A stretch of 64,000 bases of DNA from Reichenbachiella ulvae. Lineage in GTDB: Bacteria > Bacteroidota > Bacteroidia > Cytophagales > Cyclobacteriaceae. The translations under genes and the position numbers were made by a program. Location of the stretch: positions 4,154,001 through 4,218,000 of the forward strand of contig NZ_JAOYOD010000001.1 in assembly GCF_025833875.1 (NCBI RefSeq). Reading direction: 5' to 3'. Under the pieces are notes generated by a model, which searched no databases, had not been told where the DNA came from, and saw only the letters and a list, made by a program, of their open reading frames with translations. Positions 1-8,461 of the stretch are shown here, one piece after another (the first letter of the stretch is position 1; each line of letters begins with the position of its first letter).

Positions 1-770
1 ATTCTAAATCTCAGGGTATGACCGTCAATGCTGTCGTAACTGGAAAGCCATTGGTATTGGGCGGATCGCTGGGTAGAACCGAAGCGACTGGTCGTGGAGT
101 AATGATCTCTGCTTTGTCTGCTATGGAAAAACGACAAATCAATCCTTTCAACGCCAAGTGCGCGATTCAGGGGTTTGGTAATGTGGGATCCTGGGCAGCT
201 AAGCTGTTAGAAGAGCGTGGAGTGAAAGTCGTAGCGATTAGCGATATCTCTGGTGCTTACTTTAACGACAATGGAATCAACATCGCTAAGGCGATCGAAT
301 ACCGTGATGCCAACAACAGAAGTTTAGAAGGTTTTGATGGAGCTGAAAGAATTGAAGGGGATGAACTACTCTACCTCGACGTAGATGTGTTGATTCCTGC
401 AGCAATGGAAGACGTAATTACAAAAGATAATGCTGCCAAAATCAAAGCTAAACTGATCGTAGAAGGCGCCAACGGACCGACATCCGCTAAGGCAGATGCC
501 ATCTTGAAAGAAAATGATGTGTGGGCAGTTCCGGATATTCTGGCCAATGCGGGTGGAGTAACGGTGTCCTACTTCGAATGGGTTCAAAATCGATTGGGAT
601 ACAAATGGACACGTGAGCGTGTCAACCGTAGATCGGATCGTATTATGAAATCATCCTTTAATCACGTATATGATGTATCTGAAGAATACAACGTATCTTT
701 GAGGATTGCAGCATATATTGTAGCAATTGATAAAGTATCTAACACTTATAAATACAGAGGAGGGTTCTAA
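1..770 (+). CDS. Glutamate dehydrogenase, 5'-truncated by the window edge
   Basis: This is the C-terminal part (about 255 residues) of a Glu/Leu/Phe/Val dehydrogenase, which interconverts glutamate with 2-oxoglutarate and ammonium. The frame is open to the left edge and reads SKSQG before the first internal Met, so that Met (position 18) is not the start. The Rossmann motif GFGNVGSWAA lies near residues 53-62 of the visible part. It is followed by the typical 'PAAMEDVI', 'VEGANGPT' and 'PDILANAGGV' blocks and a C-terminal helix. NAD or NADP preference and subfamily length cannot be judged because the N-terminal substrate domain is missing. The stop codon sits in the loop of a terminator hairpin. 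Confidence 0.93.
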   Translation, partial: SKSQGMTVNAVVTGKPLVLGGSLGRTEATGRGVMISALSAMEKRQINPFNAKCAIQGFGNVGSWAAKLLEERGVKVVAISDISGAYFNDNGINIAKAIEYRDANNRSLEGFDGAERIEGDELLYLDVDVLIPAAMEDVITKDNAAKIKAKLIVEGANGPTSAKADAILKENDVWAVPDILANAGGVTVSYFEWVQNRLGYKWTRERVNRRSDRIMKSSFNHVYDVSEEYNVSLRIAAYIVAIDKVSNTYKYRGGF

Positions 771-783
771 GGAACCCTTTTTT
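762..783 (+). terminator. Intrinsic terminator with the gdh stop codon in its loop
   Basis: GGGTTC (762-767) pairs perfectly with GAACCC (772-777) around the loop TAAG, and six T follow directly. The loop contains the TAA stop of the glutamate dehydrogenase gene, so the stem is partly coding. The next gene starts 12 bp beyond the T run. Confidence 0.75.
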
Positions 784-794
784 ACCCTACTGCC

Positions 795-1454
795 ATGACA
801 TTACATAAGGAAGGACGAAAAATTCTATTTATTCTACTCGTCGTTTTATTTGCCATCAACTATTTGGTCAAACGTTATTTTCCAGAGCCAGAGATTGTTC
901 AACAGTTGACCTTAGTGGCGAGTTTAGTTGTTTATGTTTTGGTCCTGCAGTTTTTTAGAAACCCCAGTATTAAGATACAGATTGATGATAGGGTAGTACT
1001 GGCTCCAGCAGATGGAAAAGTAGTGGTGATTGAAAACACTATGGAGGGAGAGTATTTCAAAGAGGAAAGAAAACAAATTTCCATCTTTATGTCTCCTTTG
1101 AATGTTCATGTTTGCCGCACACCAGTAGGTGGATTGGTCAAATATTTTAAATACCACGCTGGGAAATACCTGGTAGCCTGGCATCCCAAATCAAGTACGG
1201 AAAATGAGAGAACCACGATGGTGGTAGAAAATCCTAATGGAGTGGAAGTTCTCGTTCGTCAAATAGCCGGAGCAGTCGCCAGGAGAATTAAATGGTATAC
1301 CAAAGAGAGCGACAGATTGTTGCAAGGCCAGGAATATGGCTTTATCAAGTTTGGCTCTCGTTTGGATATTTTCTTGCCTTTGGATGCTGAAATCAAAGTG
1401 GATTTGGAGCAAAAGACCAAAGGTGGAAGAACTGTTATTGCTGAGCTGAAATAA
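795..1454 (+). CDS. psd: Phosphatidylserine decarboxylase proenzyme (short, archaeal/Bacteroidota type)
   Basis: The enzyme decarboxylates phosphatidylserine to phosphatidylethanolamine, the main Bacteroidota phospholipid. The 219-aa protein has two N-terminal hydrophobic segments (about residues 9-27 and 36-54), 'PADGKV' at 71-76, 'FMSPLNVHV' at 98-106, and the self-cleavage site FGS (Gly187-Ser188) whose serine becomes the pyruvoyl group. The short length and absence of an LGST motif match the pyruvoyl-dependent short class. It is followed end to end by a convergent gene. The last codons form one arm of a terminator. Confidence 0.95.
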   Translation: MTLHKEGRKILFILLVVLFAINYLVKRYFPEPEIVQQLTLVASLVVYVLVLQFFRNPSIKIQIDDRVVLAPADGKVVVIENTMEGEYFKEERKQISIFMSPLNVHVCRTPVGGLVKYFKYHAGKYLVAWHPKSSTENERTTMVVENPNGVEVLVRQIAGAVARRIKWYTKESDRLLQGQEYGFIKFGSRLDIFLPLDAEIKVDLEQKTKGGRTVIAELK

Positions 1455-1469
1455 TCAGCTCAGGTTTTT
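1441..1469 (+). terminator. Hairpin spanning the abutting stop codons of psd and the pseudouridine synthase gene
   Basis: CTGAGCTGA (1441-1449) and TCAGCTCAG (1455-1463) form a perfect 9-bp stem with loop AATAA, followed by GTTTTTC. The left arm encodes the C-terminus of PSD and the right arm encodes the C-terminus of the convergent gene. The T run favours termination of psd. On the other strand the hairpin is present but without a clear T tract. Confidence 0.7.
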
Positions 1470-2219
1470 CAATAGAATTACTTCCTTATCTGTTAGCATT
1501 CTCCAGTTTCCTCTTGGTAGGTCTTTCTTGGTCAATGGGCCATACATGGTGCGGTCCAGTTTGACCACCTCATACCCGAAGTGTTCGAAGATCCTTCTAA
1601 CAATTCGGTTTCTACCGATATGGATTTGAACGCCGATCGTTTTTTTACTGCTATCCAATACAGCCAAATCATTGATCTGAACAGGTCCATCTTCTAGTTC
1701 AAAGCCATTCGCTATGTCCTCGAAGTGGTGAGTTGTAATTGGCTTATCCAATTCGACTTGATATATCTTTTTGATCTTGTATGACGGATGAGTCATTTTC
1801 TGAGACAACTCTCCATCGTTGGTTAGCAATAGTAAGCCAGTTGTATTACGGTCCAGTCGCCCAACTGGATAGATTCTTTCGTCACATGCATTTTTGACCA
1901 GATCCATTACAGTTCTGCGGTTTTCTGGATCCTCCATCGTACTGATGTAGTCCTTGGGTTTATTCAGTAGCACATAGACAAAGTTTTGAGGGCTTATGAC
2001 TTTGTTGTTGTATTTCACCTCATCCTTGCGTTCGATTTGCATCCCCATTTCGGTGACCACTTGATCATTGACTTTGATTCTTCCTTCCTGAATCAATTTG
2101 TCTGCGTCTCGTCTGGAACAAATACCAGAGTTGGCAATATATTTATTGATTCGGATAGGGTAGGAAATCGATTTATATGGAGTGGTTTTGGACTTTTGGG
2201 GCTTGTTTCTTCTTTGCAT
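1455..2219 (-). CDS. Pseudouridine synthase, RluB/RluE/RluF-like with S4 domain
   Basis: A 254-aa rRNA pseudouridine synthase of the RsuA/RluB/E/F family, which isomerises a uridine in ribosomal RNA. A basic N-terminal tail (1-20) is followed by an S4 RNA-binding domain (about 22-70, with 'SGICSRRDADKLI'). The catalytic domain carries the signature GRLDRNTTGLLLL, with Asp123 as the expected nucleophile. The C-terminus 'IGRNRIVRRIFEHFGYEVVKL' (longest part about 210-230) is typical. It is convergent with psd with no gap. The exact target uridine cannot be inferred. Confidence 0.93.
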   Translation of the reverse strand: MQRRNKPQKSKTTPYKSISYPIRINKYIANSGICSRRDADKLIQEGRIKVNDQVVTEMGMQIERKDEVKYNNKVISPQNFVYVLLNKPKDYISTMEDPENRRTVMDLVKNACDERIYPVGRLDRNTTGLLLLTNDGELSQKMTHPSYKIKKIYQVELDKPITTHHFEDIANGFELEDGPVQINDLAVLDSSKKTIGVQIHIGRNRIVRRIFEHFGYEVVKLDRTMYGPLTKKDLPRGNWRMLTDKEVILLKNLS

Positions 2220-2279
2220 GGCTTAATCTTAATCCTGCAAAGCTAGGCAATAAGCAAATTGAAACAGCAGAAGCGACTG

Positions 2280-2840
2280 CTAATCTTGAGATTCCCCGAT
2301 TTCGTTGTCCTTTTGCTCGAAATCTTTGAGCGTCGGAAGTTCATTGAGATTGTTGATTCCGAAATAATCAATGAAGTTTTGACTGGTGCCATAGAGGAGG
2401 GGTCTCCCAACCGCTTCTGATTTGCCTTTGATCTCGATCAACTCCTTTTCCAGCAACTTTTGAACCGAGTAGTCACAGTTGACACCTCGGATTTGCTCCA
2501 TGTCCCCTTTGGTAACGGGCTGCTTGTAGGCAATGATCGCCAGGGTTTCCAGAGCGGAATTCGAAAGTCTTTTTTTGGATTGCTGTTTCAGCAGGATGCT
2601 GATGCTGGTCTGGTAGGCAGGTTTAGTCAAAAATTGATAACCGCCCCCACTTTTGACCGGCTCGAAAGAGAACTCTTCCGAGGCGTATTTTTCCTCTATA
2701 GAAACTATGGCTTCCTCTATATCTTTCATAGGGACGTCCGCTTCAAACATTTCGGACAAGCAGTTTCTAATCTCCTTGTCCGTAATGGGTTTAGGCGAAC
2801 AAAATATCAACGCCTCGATATGGTTGGACAAAAAGTCCAA
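2280..2840 (-). CDS. scpB: Segregation and condensation protein B
   Basis: ScpB is the winged-helix kite subunit of the SMC-ScpA-ScpB condensin needed for chromosome compaction and segregation. The 186-aa protein has the characteristic start 'HIEALIFCS' and the central block 'LETLAIIAYKQPVTKGDMEQIRG' (read in parts at about 95-118), followed by 'GRPLLYGTS'. The start is TTG, placed directly after the TAA of the upstream DksA-like gene (TAATTG). The next in-frame Met would remove the conserved N-terminal helix, so TTG is the likely start. Translational coupling to the upstream gene is inferred. Confidence 0.92.
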   Translation of the reverse strand: MDFLSNHIEALIFCSPKPITDKEIRNCLSEMFEADVPMKDIEEAIVSIEEKYASEEFSFEPVKSGGGYQFLTKPAYQTSISILLKQQSKKRLSNSALETLAIIAYKQPVTKGDMEQIRGVNCDYSVQKLLEKELIEIKGKSEAVGRPLLYGTSQNFIDYFGINNLNELPTLKDFEQKDNEIGESQD

Positions 2841-3227
2841 TTAGCTATTCTGCTTCAGTTTAGAATCTATCGAAAGCGTCGTATGAGGTACCGCTCTTAA
2901 TCTTTCTTTGCTTATCAGTTTTCCGCTCTCCTTGCAGATACCATAGGTACCATTTTTGATTCGGATCAAAGCATTTTCCAGATTGGTAATGAATTTCTGT
3001 TGTCTGGCTGCCAATTGATTCAAGCTTTCTTTTTCAGCTGTATCTGCACCGTCTTCCAGTGTTTTCACATTCCCATACGAGCTATCAGTCCCTGAGTCTT
3101 TACTTCTGGTAATCGACTCCTTGATGTAGTTTAGTTCGTTCCACGCCTTCTCCAACTTGTTGTTGATTAGTTCTTCAAACTCCTTCAGCTCATCGGCAGA
3201 ATAACGTGTTTTCTCTCTTTCGCTCAT
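2841..3227 (-). CDS. TraR/DksA-family regulator with an incomplete zinc finger
   Basis: A 128-aa DksA/TraR-like protein. The N-terminal two thirds is a predicted coiled coil (about residues 10-90), the part that in DksA enters the RNA polymerase secondary channel. The C-terminal globule reads YGICKESGKLI then RLRAVPHTTLS. Only one Cys is visible in the zinc-finger position instead of four, as is common for Bacteroidota members. It lies directly upstream of scpB with no gap. Binding of RNA polymerase or ppGpp is family knowledge and not shown here. Confidence 0.85.
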   Translation of the reverse strand: MSEREKTRYSADELKEFEELINNKLEKAWNELNYIKESITRSKDSGTDSSYGNVKTLEDGADTAEKESLNQLAARQQKFITNLENALIRIKNGTYGICKESGKLISKERLRAVPHTTLSIDSKLKQNS

Positions 3228-3331
3228 AATAATGGTTTTTAACAGATTGGTTGCGCTAATCTAGTTCAACACATCTAAAAAGTAAAGTGATAAATAGCTG
3301 GCTTTTCAATTATTATCCACAAGTTATTCTC

Positions 3332-3361
3332 TTGCTTCTGACTACTTAACTTTTATCTTTA
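3332..3361 (+). promoter_or_regulatory. Candidate Bacteroidota-type promoter for the isoaspartyl peptidase gene
   Basis: TTG at 3332-3334 and TATCTTTA at 3354-3361 are separated by 19 bp. They approximate the Bacteroidota consensus of a -33 TTG and a -7 TAnnTTTG (last base differs). The start codon is 21 bp further downstream. Confidence 0.35.
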
Positions 3362-3382
3362 AAATATTAAACGAAACCCAAT

Positions 3383-4411
3383 ATGAAAAAGTATTACTTG
3401 ATTATCATCTTATTTGTTGCCTCTTGCTTCAGTATTTTTCCAGCATTTGCTCAGAATATACCTGGAAAAGGAGACATAGCCATCGTGATTCATGGTGGGG
3501 CGGGATATATACAACGTCCAAATCTCAGTCCTGAACAAGAAAAAGACTATCGAGCCAAATTGGAAGAGGCCCTAAAAGCAGGATATGAAAAACTGGATCA
3601 GGGAGCATCTGCCGAAGAGGCAGTAGTTGCTGCAATTCAAATTCTGGAAGCTTCTCCGTTATTCAACTCTGGTGTAGGTGCAGTGTTGACGGAAGAAGGA
3701 AAAGCAGAACTGGATGCCTCTATTATGAATGGTGCAGATGGATCAGCCGGTGCAGTGGCAGGTGTCAGCCGAATCAAAAGCCCGATATTGGGAGCCATGG
3801 CTGTTAAAGATCAATCACCACACGTGATGATGGCTCGGGAGGGTGCCGAAAAATTTGCCGAGACTCAAGGATTGGAAATGGTGGATCCGGATTATTTCGT
3901 CACCGACAAGCGCATAGCCCAATGGGAAAGAATGAAGAAAGAACAATTGGAAAAAGCAGAAGGCTCTATCAAAAACTGGGAAGACACCAAAATGGGAACG
4001 GTAGGAGCCGTAGCACTTGATAGAAATGGAAACATCGCGGCAGGTACTTCTACAGGAGGTATGATGATGAAAAAATTCGGGAGAATCGGTGATTCTCCGA
4101 TCATAGGGGCTGGCACCTTTGCTGAAAATGAATCTTGCGGAATTTCTGCTACAGGTCATGGAGAGTTCTTCATGCGCAATGTGGTGGCCTATGATATTGC
4201 CGCGAAAATGAAATATCAGAATATTAGTTTGTTTCAGGCTGCAAATGAGGTAGTCATACAAAAACTGAAGAAAATCGAAGGAGCAGGTGGAATCATAGGC
4301 TTAGACCAGGAGGGAAACATTACGATGACATTCAACACACCCGGTATGTTTCGCGGCTACATGAACAAAAAAGGAAAACCAGTTTCTATGATTTATGGGT
4401 TGGAGGATTAA
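3383..4411 (+). CDS. Exported isoaspartyl peptidase / L-asparaginase (Ntn hydrolase)
   Basis: A plant-type asparaginase (T2 family) that hydrolyses isoaspartyl dipeptides and asparagine. The 342-aa precursor has a signal peptide (residues 1-23, ending AFAQ), the N-terminal strand 'IVIHGGAG', and the autocleavage site MGTVGAVA, where Thr206 becomes the N-terminal nucleophile. 'GTSTGGM' and 'GIGD/GAGT'-like substrate-loop blocks follow, with 'ATGHGEFF' further on. The signal peptide suggests periplasmic action. The gene ends 15 bp from convergent comM. Confidence 0.92.
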   Translation: MKKYYLIIILFVASCFSIFPAFAQNIPGKGDIAIVIHGGAGYIQRPNLSPEQEKDYRAKLEEALKAGYEKLDQGASAEEAVVAAIQILEASPLFNSGVGAVLTEEGKAELDASIMNGADGSAGAVAGVSRIKSPILGAMAVKDQSPHVMMAREGAEKFAETQGLEMVDPDYFVTDKRIAQWERMKKEQLEKAEGSIKNWEDTKMGTVGAVALDRNGNIAAGTSTGGMMMKKFGRIGDSPIIGAGTFAENESCGISATGHGEFFMRNVVAYDIAAKMKYQNISLFQAANEVVIQKLKKIEGAGGIIGLDQEGNITMTFNTPGMFRGYMNKKGKPVSMIYGLED

Positions 4412-4426
4412 TGGAATCCAGCCTTA

Positions 4427-5965
4427 TCAACTCGCCCATCCATCACGGTCGAGGCTTCTGTATTGGATGGCCTCTGCGAGATGTTCGATTTGGATGTCCT
4501 CCTTTCCGGCTAGGTCTGCGATGGTTCTGGATACTTTAAGGATGCGATCGTAGGCTCTGGCTGATAGGCCGAGTTTTTCCATGGCAGTTTTGAGTAGCGC
4601 CTTGCCTGCTTGATTGATCTGACACATGGATTTGACCATTTGCGAATTCATCATCGCATTGTTGTAGATCTCGGGTTGGTCTTTGAATCTTTCTTCCTGT
4701 ATCAATCGGGCTTCAATGACTCGCTTTCGAATTTCTTCGCTGCTTTCAGTTTTTCGGTCAGCACTTAGTTGATCGAAAGATACGGGAGTGACTTCTACAT
4801 GAAGATCAATTCTGTCCAGCAAGGGGCCGCTGACTTTGTTTAGGTATTTTTGTACTACTCCCGGAGCACAGACACATTCTTTTTCGGGGTGATTGTAGTA
4901 GCCACAGGGGCAAGGGTTCATACTGGCGATCAGCATAAAGTTGGCGGGGAAATCAATCGAGATTTTAGCTCTGGAAATGGTGACTTTTCTTTCTTCCAAA
5001 GGCTGTCGCATCACCTCTAGAACTGCTCGCTTAAATTCCGGTAATTCATCCAGAAAAAGAACCCCATTGTTGGCCAGAGAAATTTCACCGGGCTGTGGGA
5101 TACCCCCACCTCCGACTAAAGCAACGTCACTGATCGTATGATGTGGCGCACGGAATGGTCGAGAGGCAATTAACGAGGCGTGCTCTTTGAGATGGCCTGC
5201 TACCGAATGGATTTTTGTGGTTTCCAGAGATTCTTGCAGACTCAGCGGAGGGAGAATGGACGGCAGTCTTTTTGCCAGCATCGTTTTGCCCGCGCCTGGA
5301 GGTCCGATCATGATTACGTTGTGCCCGCCGGCTGCAGCTATCTCGAGTGATCGCTTGATGTTTTCCTGTCCCTGAACATTAGCAAAGTCTGCTTCATATT
5401 CGTTGATGTGAGTTTGGAACATATCACGAGTGTCATATTCCAGTGGTTCTATCAATTCAAACCCAGTGAGGTGTCGAACGGCCTGTAATAGATTGTCTGC
5501 TCCCAGAACTTGTAAGTTGTCTACGATGGCTGCTTCGGAGGCATTTTCTTTTGGCAGTATCAAGCCTTTGAAGCCTTTTTTTCTTGCCTCAATGGCAATC
5601 GGAAGCGCACCTTTGATCGGCCGGATGCTTCCGTCCAGTGCTAGCTCCCCCATGATTAGATATTCTTCCAGATTAGGAACGTCTATTTGAGCGGAGGCAG
5701 CCAAGATGCCGATAGCTATAGGCAGGTCATAGGACGAACCTTCTTTTTTGATATCAGCAGGGGCTAGGTTGACGATCACTTTTTGGCGTGGCATGCTGAA
5801 CCCGTTTTGCTTGAGGGCAGACTCCACGCGATGTTCACTTTCTTTGACCGCCGAGTCGGGTAGACCGACCATAAAAAATTTAGTTCCTGTGCTGACGTTG
5901 ACTTCAATGGTGATGATATGGGCATCCACACCATATACTGCACTTCCGTAGGTTTTTGCTAGCAT
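4427..5965 (-). CDS. comM: ComM/YifB-family Mg-chelatase-like AAA+ ATPase
   Basis: A hexameric AAA+ helicase-like protein; in naturally transformable bacteria ComM promotes branch migration of incoming DNA. The N-terminal domain 'GVDAHIITIEVNV' resembles Lon-like S5 folds. Walker A is GPPGAGKTMLAKR, Walker B is VLFLDELPEF, and the arginine-rich sensor region is 'SMNPCPCGYYN' followed by 'DRIDLHVEV'. The C-terminal Mg_chelatase_C block reads 'LSARAYDRILKVSRTIADL'. An upstream in-frame ATG exists at 6013, but homologues start at MLAKTYGSAVYG, so 5965 is chosen, giving 512 aa. Confidence 0.92.
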   Translation of the reverse strand: MLAKTYGSAVYGVDAHIITIEVNVSTGTKFFMVGLPDSAVKESEHRVESALKQNGFSMPRQKVIVNLAPADIKKEGSSYDLPIAIGILAASAQIDVPNLEEYLIMGELALDGSIRPIKGALPIAIEARKKGFKGLILPKENASEAAIVDNLQVLGADNLLQAVRHLTGFELIEPLEYDTRDMFQTHINEYEADFANVQGQENIKRSLEIAAAGGHNVIMIGPPGAGKTMLAKRLPSILPPLSLQESLETTKIHSVAGHLKEHASLIASRPFRAPHHTISDVALVGGGGIPQPGEISLANNGVLFLDELPEFKRAVLEVMRQPLEERKVTISRAKISIDFPANFMLIASMNPCPCGYYNHPEKECVCAPGVVQKYLNKVSGPLLDRIDLHVEVTPVSFDQLSADRKTESSEEIRKRVIEARLIQEERFKDQPEIYNNAMMNSQMVKSMCQINQAGKALLKTAMEKLGLSARAYDRILKVSRTIADLAGKEDIQIEHLAEAIQYRSLDRDGWAS

Positions 5966-6033
5966 TCGCTTTTCTTCTGGGATTAAGAAATTCTCAATAC
6001 GCTGCTCATACAAGTATAGCAGATTCGTGCTAC

Positions 6034-6315
6034 TTATTCATGGCTGCCAGACTCCAAGTCGGCAATTTTTTTATTGAGTTTGGTAATTCTCTTCTTCAGT
6101 TTTTTGATATGAATGTTTTCAATAATCAATACTGAACCAAATAATATGATACCAATCCCGGCCAATTTTAAAACGAGGCGCATAAGGCTCACCCATGTAT
6201 CTATGGGATCCCAAGTCCAATGCAGCACGAGGTTTTCGTAGGTGACAGCTATAAAAAGACAGAATAAGAAGTAGAGGATATAAATTCCATATAGGTATGG
6301 TTTGAGCTTTTTCAT
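6034..6315 (-). CDS. Small two-TM membrane protein with a C-terminal coiled coil
   Basis: A 93-aa protein not recognised by family. It has two hydrophobic segments (about 8-25 and 46-66) separated by a polar loop, then a basic and acidic heptad-like tail (about 70-88) that should form a short coiled coil in the cytoplasm. It lies between comM and nth on the same strand, with 68 bp to comM and 76 bp to nth. No function is suggested. Confidence 0.6.
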   Translation of the reverse strand: MKKLKPYLYGIYILYFLFCLFIAVTYENLVLHWTWDPIDTWVSLMRLVLKLAGIGIILFGSVLIIENIHIKKLKKRITKLNKKIADLESGSHE

Positions 6316-6391
6316 TTGCGGATGTCTTTCTCGAATGGCTGATTGAGGATATATACGATGCTTTTACAGTCTACGGATTCAAGATAGTGAA

Positions 6392-7048
6392 TTATCCTTG
6401 AACTTCTTTTTGTTGCTTTTCAAAATACCTACACATGAGCGTAATTTTGCAATCTTTGCAATTCGGTTTCCGTGCCAGGCAAGTATATCTTCCGTGAAGA
6501 ATGAGCCAATGGTGCGCTTTGGCGATATGCTCTTCGGGTATATGTTTTACCAACTGTTTTTCCACTTCCAGTGGAATTTTGGCATTTTGAGTTACAAGTC
6601 CCAGGCGTTTCGAAACTCGGAAAACATGCGTGTCTACTGCCATAGAAGGCTGATTGAAAACCACTGAAGTGATAACATTGGCAGTTTTTCTTCCAACACC
6701 GGGCAATTTGACCAAATCTTTGGTATCCGAAGGCACTTCTGAATTGAAGTCTTCTACTAGCATCTTGGCCATTCCTAAGAGATGCTTGGTTTTGTTGTTG
6801 GGGTAGGAAATGGATCTAATGTAAGGAAATAATTCGTCGAAATTAGAATTGGCCAGATCTTCGACTGTTGGGAAAGTTTCGAAAATGGCTGGCGTTACCA
6901 TGTTTACGCGTTTGTCTGTGCACTGCGCACTGAGGGCAACTGCTACGATCAGTTGATATGGGTTTTCGTAGTGAAGTTCTGTTTCGGCTTCTGGGCTGTT
7001 TTGGCTGAAATACTCAACAAAGAATTGATACCTCTCCTTTTTGGTCAT
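6392..7048 (-). CDS. nth: Endonuclease III
   Basis: A base-excision-repair DNA glycosylase/AP lyase for oxidised pyrimidines. The 218-aa protein is full length. The helix-hairpin-helix LPGVGRKTANV carries the catalytic Lys121, and Asp139 lies in 'AVDTHVFRVS'. The [4Fe-4S] ligands are Cys190, Cys197, Cys200 and Cys206, with the C-X6-C-X2-C-X5-C spacing of the family. All key residues are present. Confidence 0.97.
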   Translation of the reverse strand: MTKKERYQFFVEYFSQNSPEAETELHYENPYQLIVAVALSAQCTDKRVNMVTPAIFETFPTVEDLANSNFDELFPYIRSISYPNNKTKHLLGMAKMLVEDFNSEVPSDTKDLVKLPGVGRKTANVITSVVFNQPSMAVDTHVFRVSKRLGLVTQNAKIPLEVEKQLVKHIPEEHIAKAHHWLILHGRYTCLARKPNCKDCKITLMCRYFEKQQKEVQG

Positions 7049-7111
7049 GGGATTCGTTTTTTCAAAACTAATTTCACGTTTCGAAATTAATTAAACCGTG
7101 GTATTAAAGAC

Positions 7112-7360
7112 TTATTGAGAGGATTTTTGATCGTCGCGATATTGAAGGGAATATTCGAATATGCGACCCAAACTGTTTTCGGAAGGGGTCAATAGCAACC
7201 GATCCAAGACTGTCGTATCCCCCATAAAACTCGAGAGCTTTTCCTTGAGCTCCGGATTGTTGAGGACTTCTTTTTCTATCTCATCATCTTCGGTGGATGA
7301 GGTTTCGCCATAAATGTAGCGGATCAGGTCAGTCTCGGTATATGGTTTGATCATACTCAA
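7112..7360 (-). CDS. Small acidic protein overlapping the sigma-factor gene; possible anti-sigma factor
   Basis: An 82-aa acidic soluble protein beginning MSMIKPYTETDLIRYIYGE. The N-terminal helix and the pattern 'YIYGETSSTEDDEIEKEVLNNPEL' (read in parts at about 15-38) resemble the N-terminal region of anti-sigma factors that hold ECF sigma factors. No zinc-binding HxxxCxxC and no membrane segment is seen. The gene starts inside the sigma-factor gene with a 32-bp overlap, or 26 bp from Met3, so translation is probably coupled. The anti-sigma role is inferred from context and weak pattern similarity. Confidence 0.6.
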   Translation of the reverse strand: MSMIKPYTETDLIRYIYGETSSTEDDEIEKEVLNNPELKEKLSSFMGDTTVLDRLLLTPSENSLGRIFEYSLQYRDDQKSSQ

Positions 7361-8024
7361 TGTTACGTTTTTGCATCTTTTTACGCAAATTAATCAAAGC
7401 ATAGCGCATTCTGCCGAGTGCTGTGTTGATACTGACATTAGTCGTATCAGCTATGTCCTGAAAACTCATTTGCATATAGTGTCTCATGATTAGCACTTCC
7501 TTCTGTGTTTCTGGCAATTCCTGAACCAGATTCTTCAAAAGTGCATTGGTATCGTCTTTGATCTGTAGCGACTCTACAGAATCTTCGGCAAAGTCCAGAG
7601 TATTGAATACTCCAGTGCCATCTTCCATTACAATTTTTGGATACCTCTTCTCTTTACGGAAAAAGTCTATAGCAAGGTTGTGTGCTATGCGTAAAACCCA
7701 GGGAAGAAATTTTCCTTCTTCGTTGTATTTACCTGATTTCACTGTTTTGACCACTTTAATAAAAGTGTCTTGCAGTAAATCTTCTGCAATGTACTTGTCT
7801 TTGACGATCAAGTAGATTGTGGTAAACACTCTGGATTTGTGTCTTAAGACTAATTCCTCAAATGCCGCTTCATTTCCATTTTTGTAACGTGATACCAATT
7901 GGCTATCACTAACACCCTCTTTGTTCATTTTACCTGAGCTTTTAACGTAACTATTCAGTTCATATTGCTTGGTTTTGTCTTGAATCTTGGGATTATAGGT
8001 GTTTTTCTTTCCGAATGTATTCAT
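7329..8024 (-). CDS. ECF-type RNA polymerase sigma factor
   Basis: A sigma-70-family alternative sigma factor. Region 2 contains 'AEDLLQDTFIKVVKTV' and 'FLPWVLRIAHNLAIDFFRKEKR' (read in parts). Region 4 contains 'LPETQKEVLIMRHYMQMS' and the recognition helix 'TNVSINTALGRMRYAL'. An N-terminal extension of about 45 polar residues precedes region 2. I place the start at the ATG at 8024 (MNTFGKKNTY); another in-frame ATG lies at 8066 and a third just before region 2. The adjacent overlapping small gene is a candidate regulator. Confidence 0.9.
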   Translation of the reverse strand: MNTFGKKNTYNPKIQDKTKQYELNSYVKSSGKMNKEGVSDSQLVSRYKNGNEAAFEELVLRHKSRVFTTIYLIVKDKYIAEDLLQDTFIKVVKTVKSGKYNEEGKFLPWVLRIAHNLAIDFFRKEKRYPKIVMEDGTGVFNTLDFAEDSVESLQIKDDTNALLKNLVQELPETQKEVLIMRHYMQMSFQDIADTTNVSINTALGRMRYALINLRKKMQKRNIEYDQTIYRD

Positions 8025-8176
8025 AGCGTGAGTTTCCTGGTTTCGTTTAGTGAAAGTAAAATTCACTCAGGCCACTCGCTAAAACTTTCGATCAGTGATT
8101 ATGTTCGTTCGATTAATAGACAATAATGGAACTATTCTACCCCCAAAGGAGTTCAATAATAAAACCGAAAAATCCT

Positions 8177-8461
8177 ATGAAAGCCATTTGGAATGAAACA
8201 GTTATCGCAGAAAGTGATGATACAAAAGTGATAGAAGGGAACCATTATTTCCCTCCAGCATCGATCAAACGTGAGTATTTCAAAGAGAGTACAACGCACA
8301 GTACCTGCCCTTGGAAAGGTCAAGCCAATTACTATACTTTAGAGATAAAAGGGGAAACCAATCCGGATGCGGCGTGGTATTATCCTCAAACTAAGGACAT
8401 GGCCAAACCGATCGAAGGATATATTGCCTTTTGGAAGGGTGTGGAGGTTTCGGAGTTTTAA
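8177..8461 (+). CDS. DUF427 domain protein
   Basis: A 94-aa DUF427 protein from the start MKAIWNETVIAESDDT. The fold is recognised from 'VIEGNHYFPP', 'CPWKGQANYY' and 'AAWYYPQ'. DUF427 members are small beta-rich proteins with no settled function. An ATG 51 bp upstream would add a tail not typical of the family. The TAA stop overlaps the stop of the convergent gene in the sequence TTAA. Confidence 0.88.
   Translation: MKAIWNETVIAESDDTKVIEGNHYFPPASIKREYFKESTTHSTCPWKGQANYYTLEIKGETNPDAAWYYPQTKDMAKPIEGYIAFWKGVEVSEF

Noticed and set aside
2460..2900. 146-codon plus-strand frame opposite scpB and the DksA-like gene
   Set aside because: Antisense to two well-supported genes, with no domain or start context.
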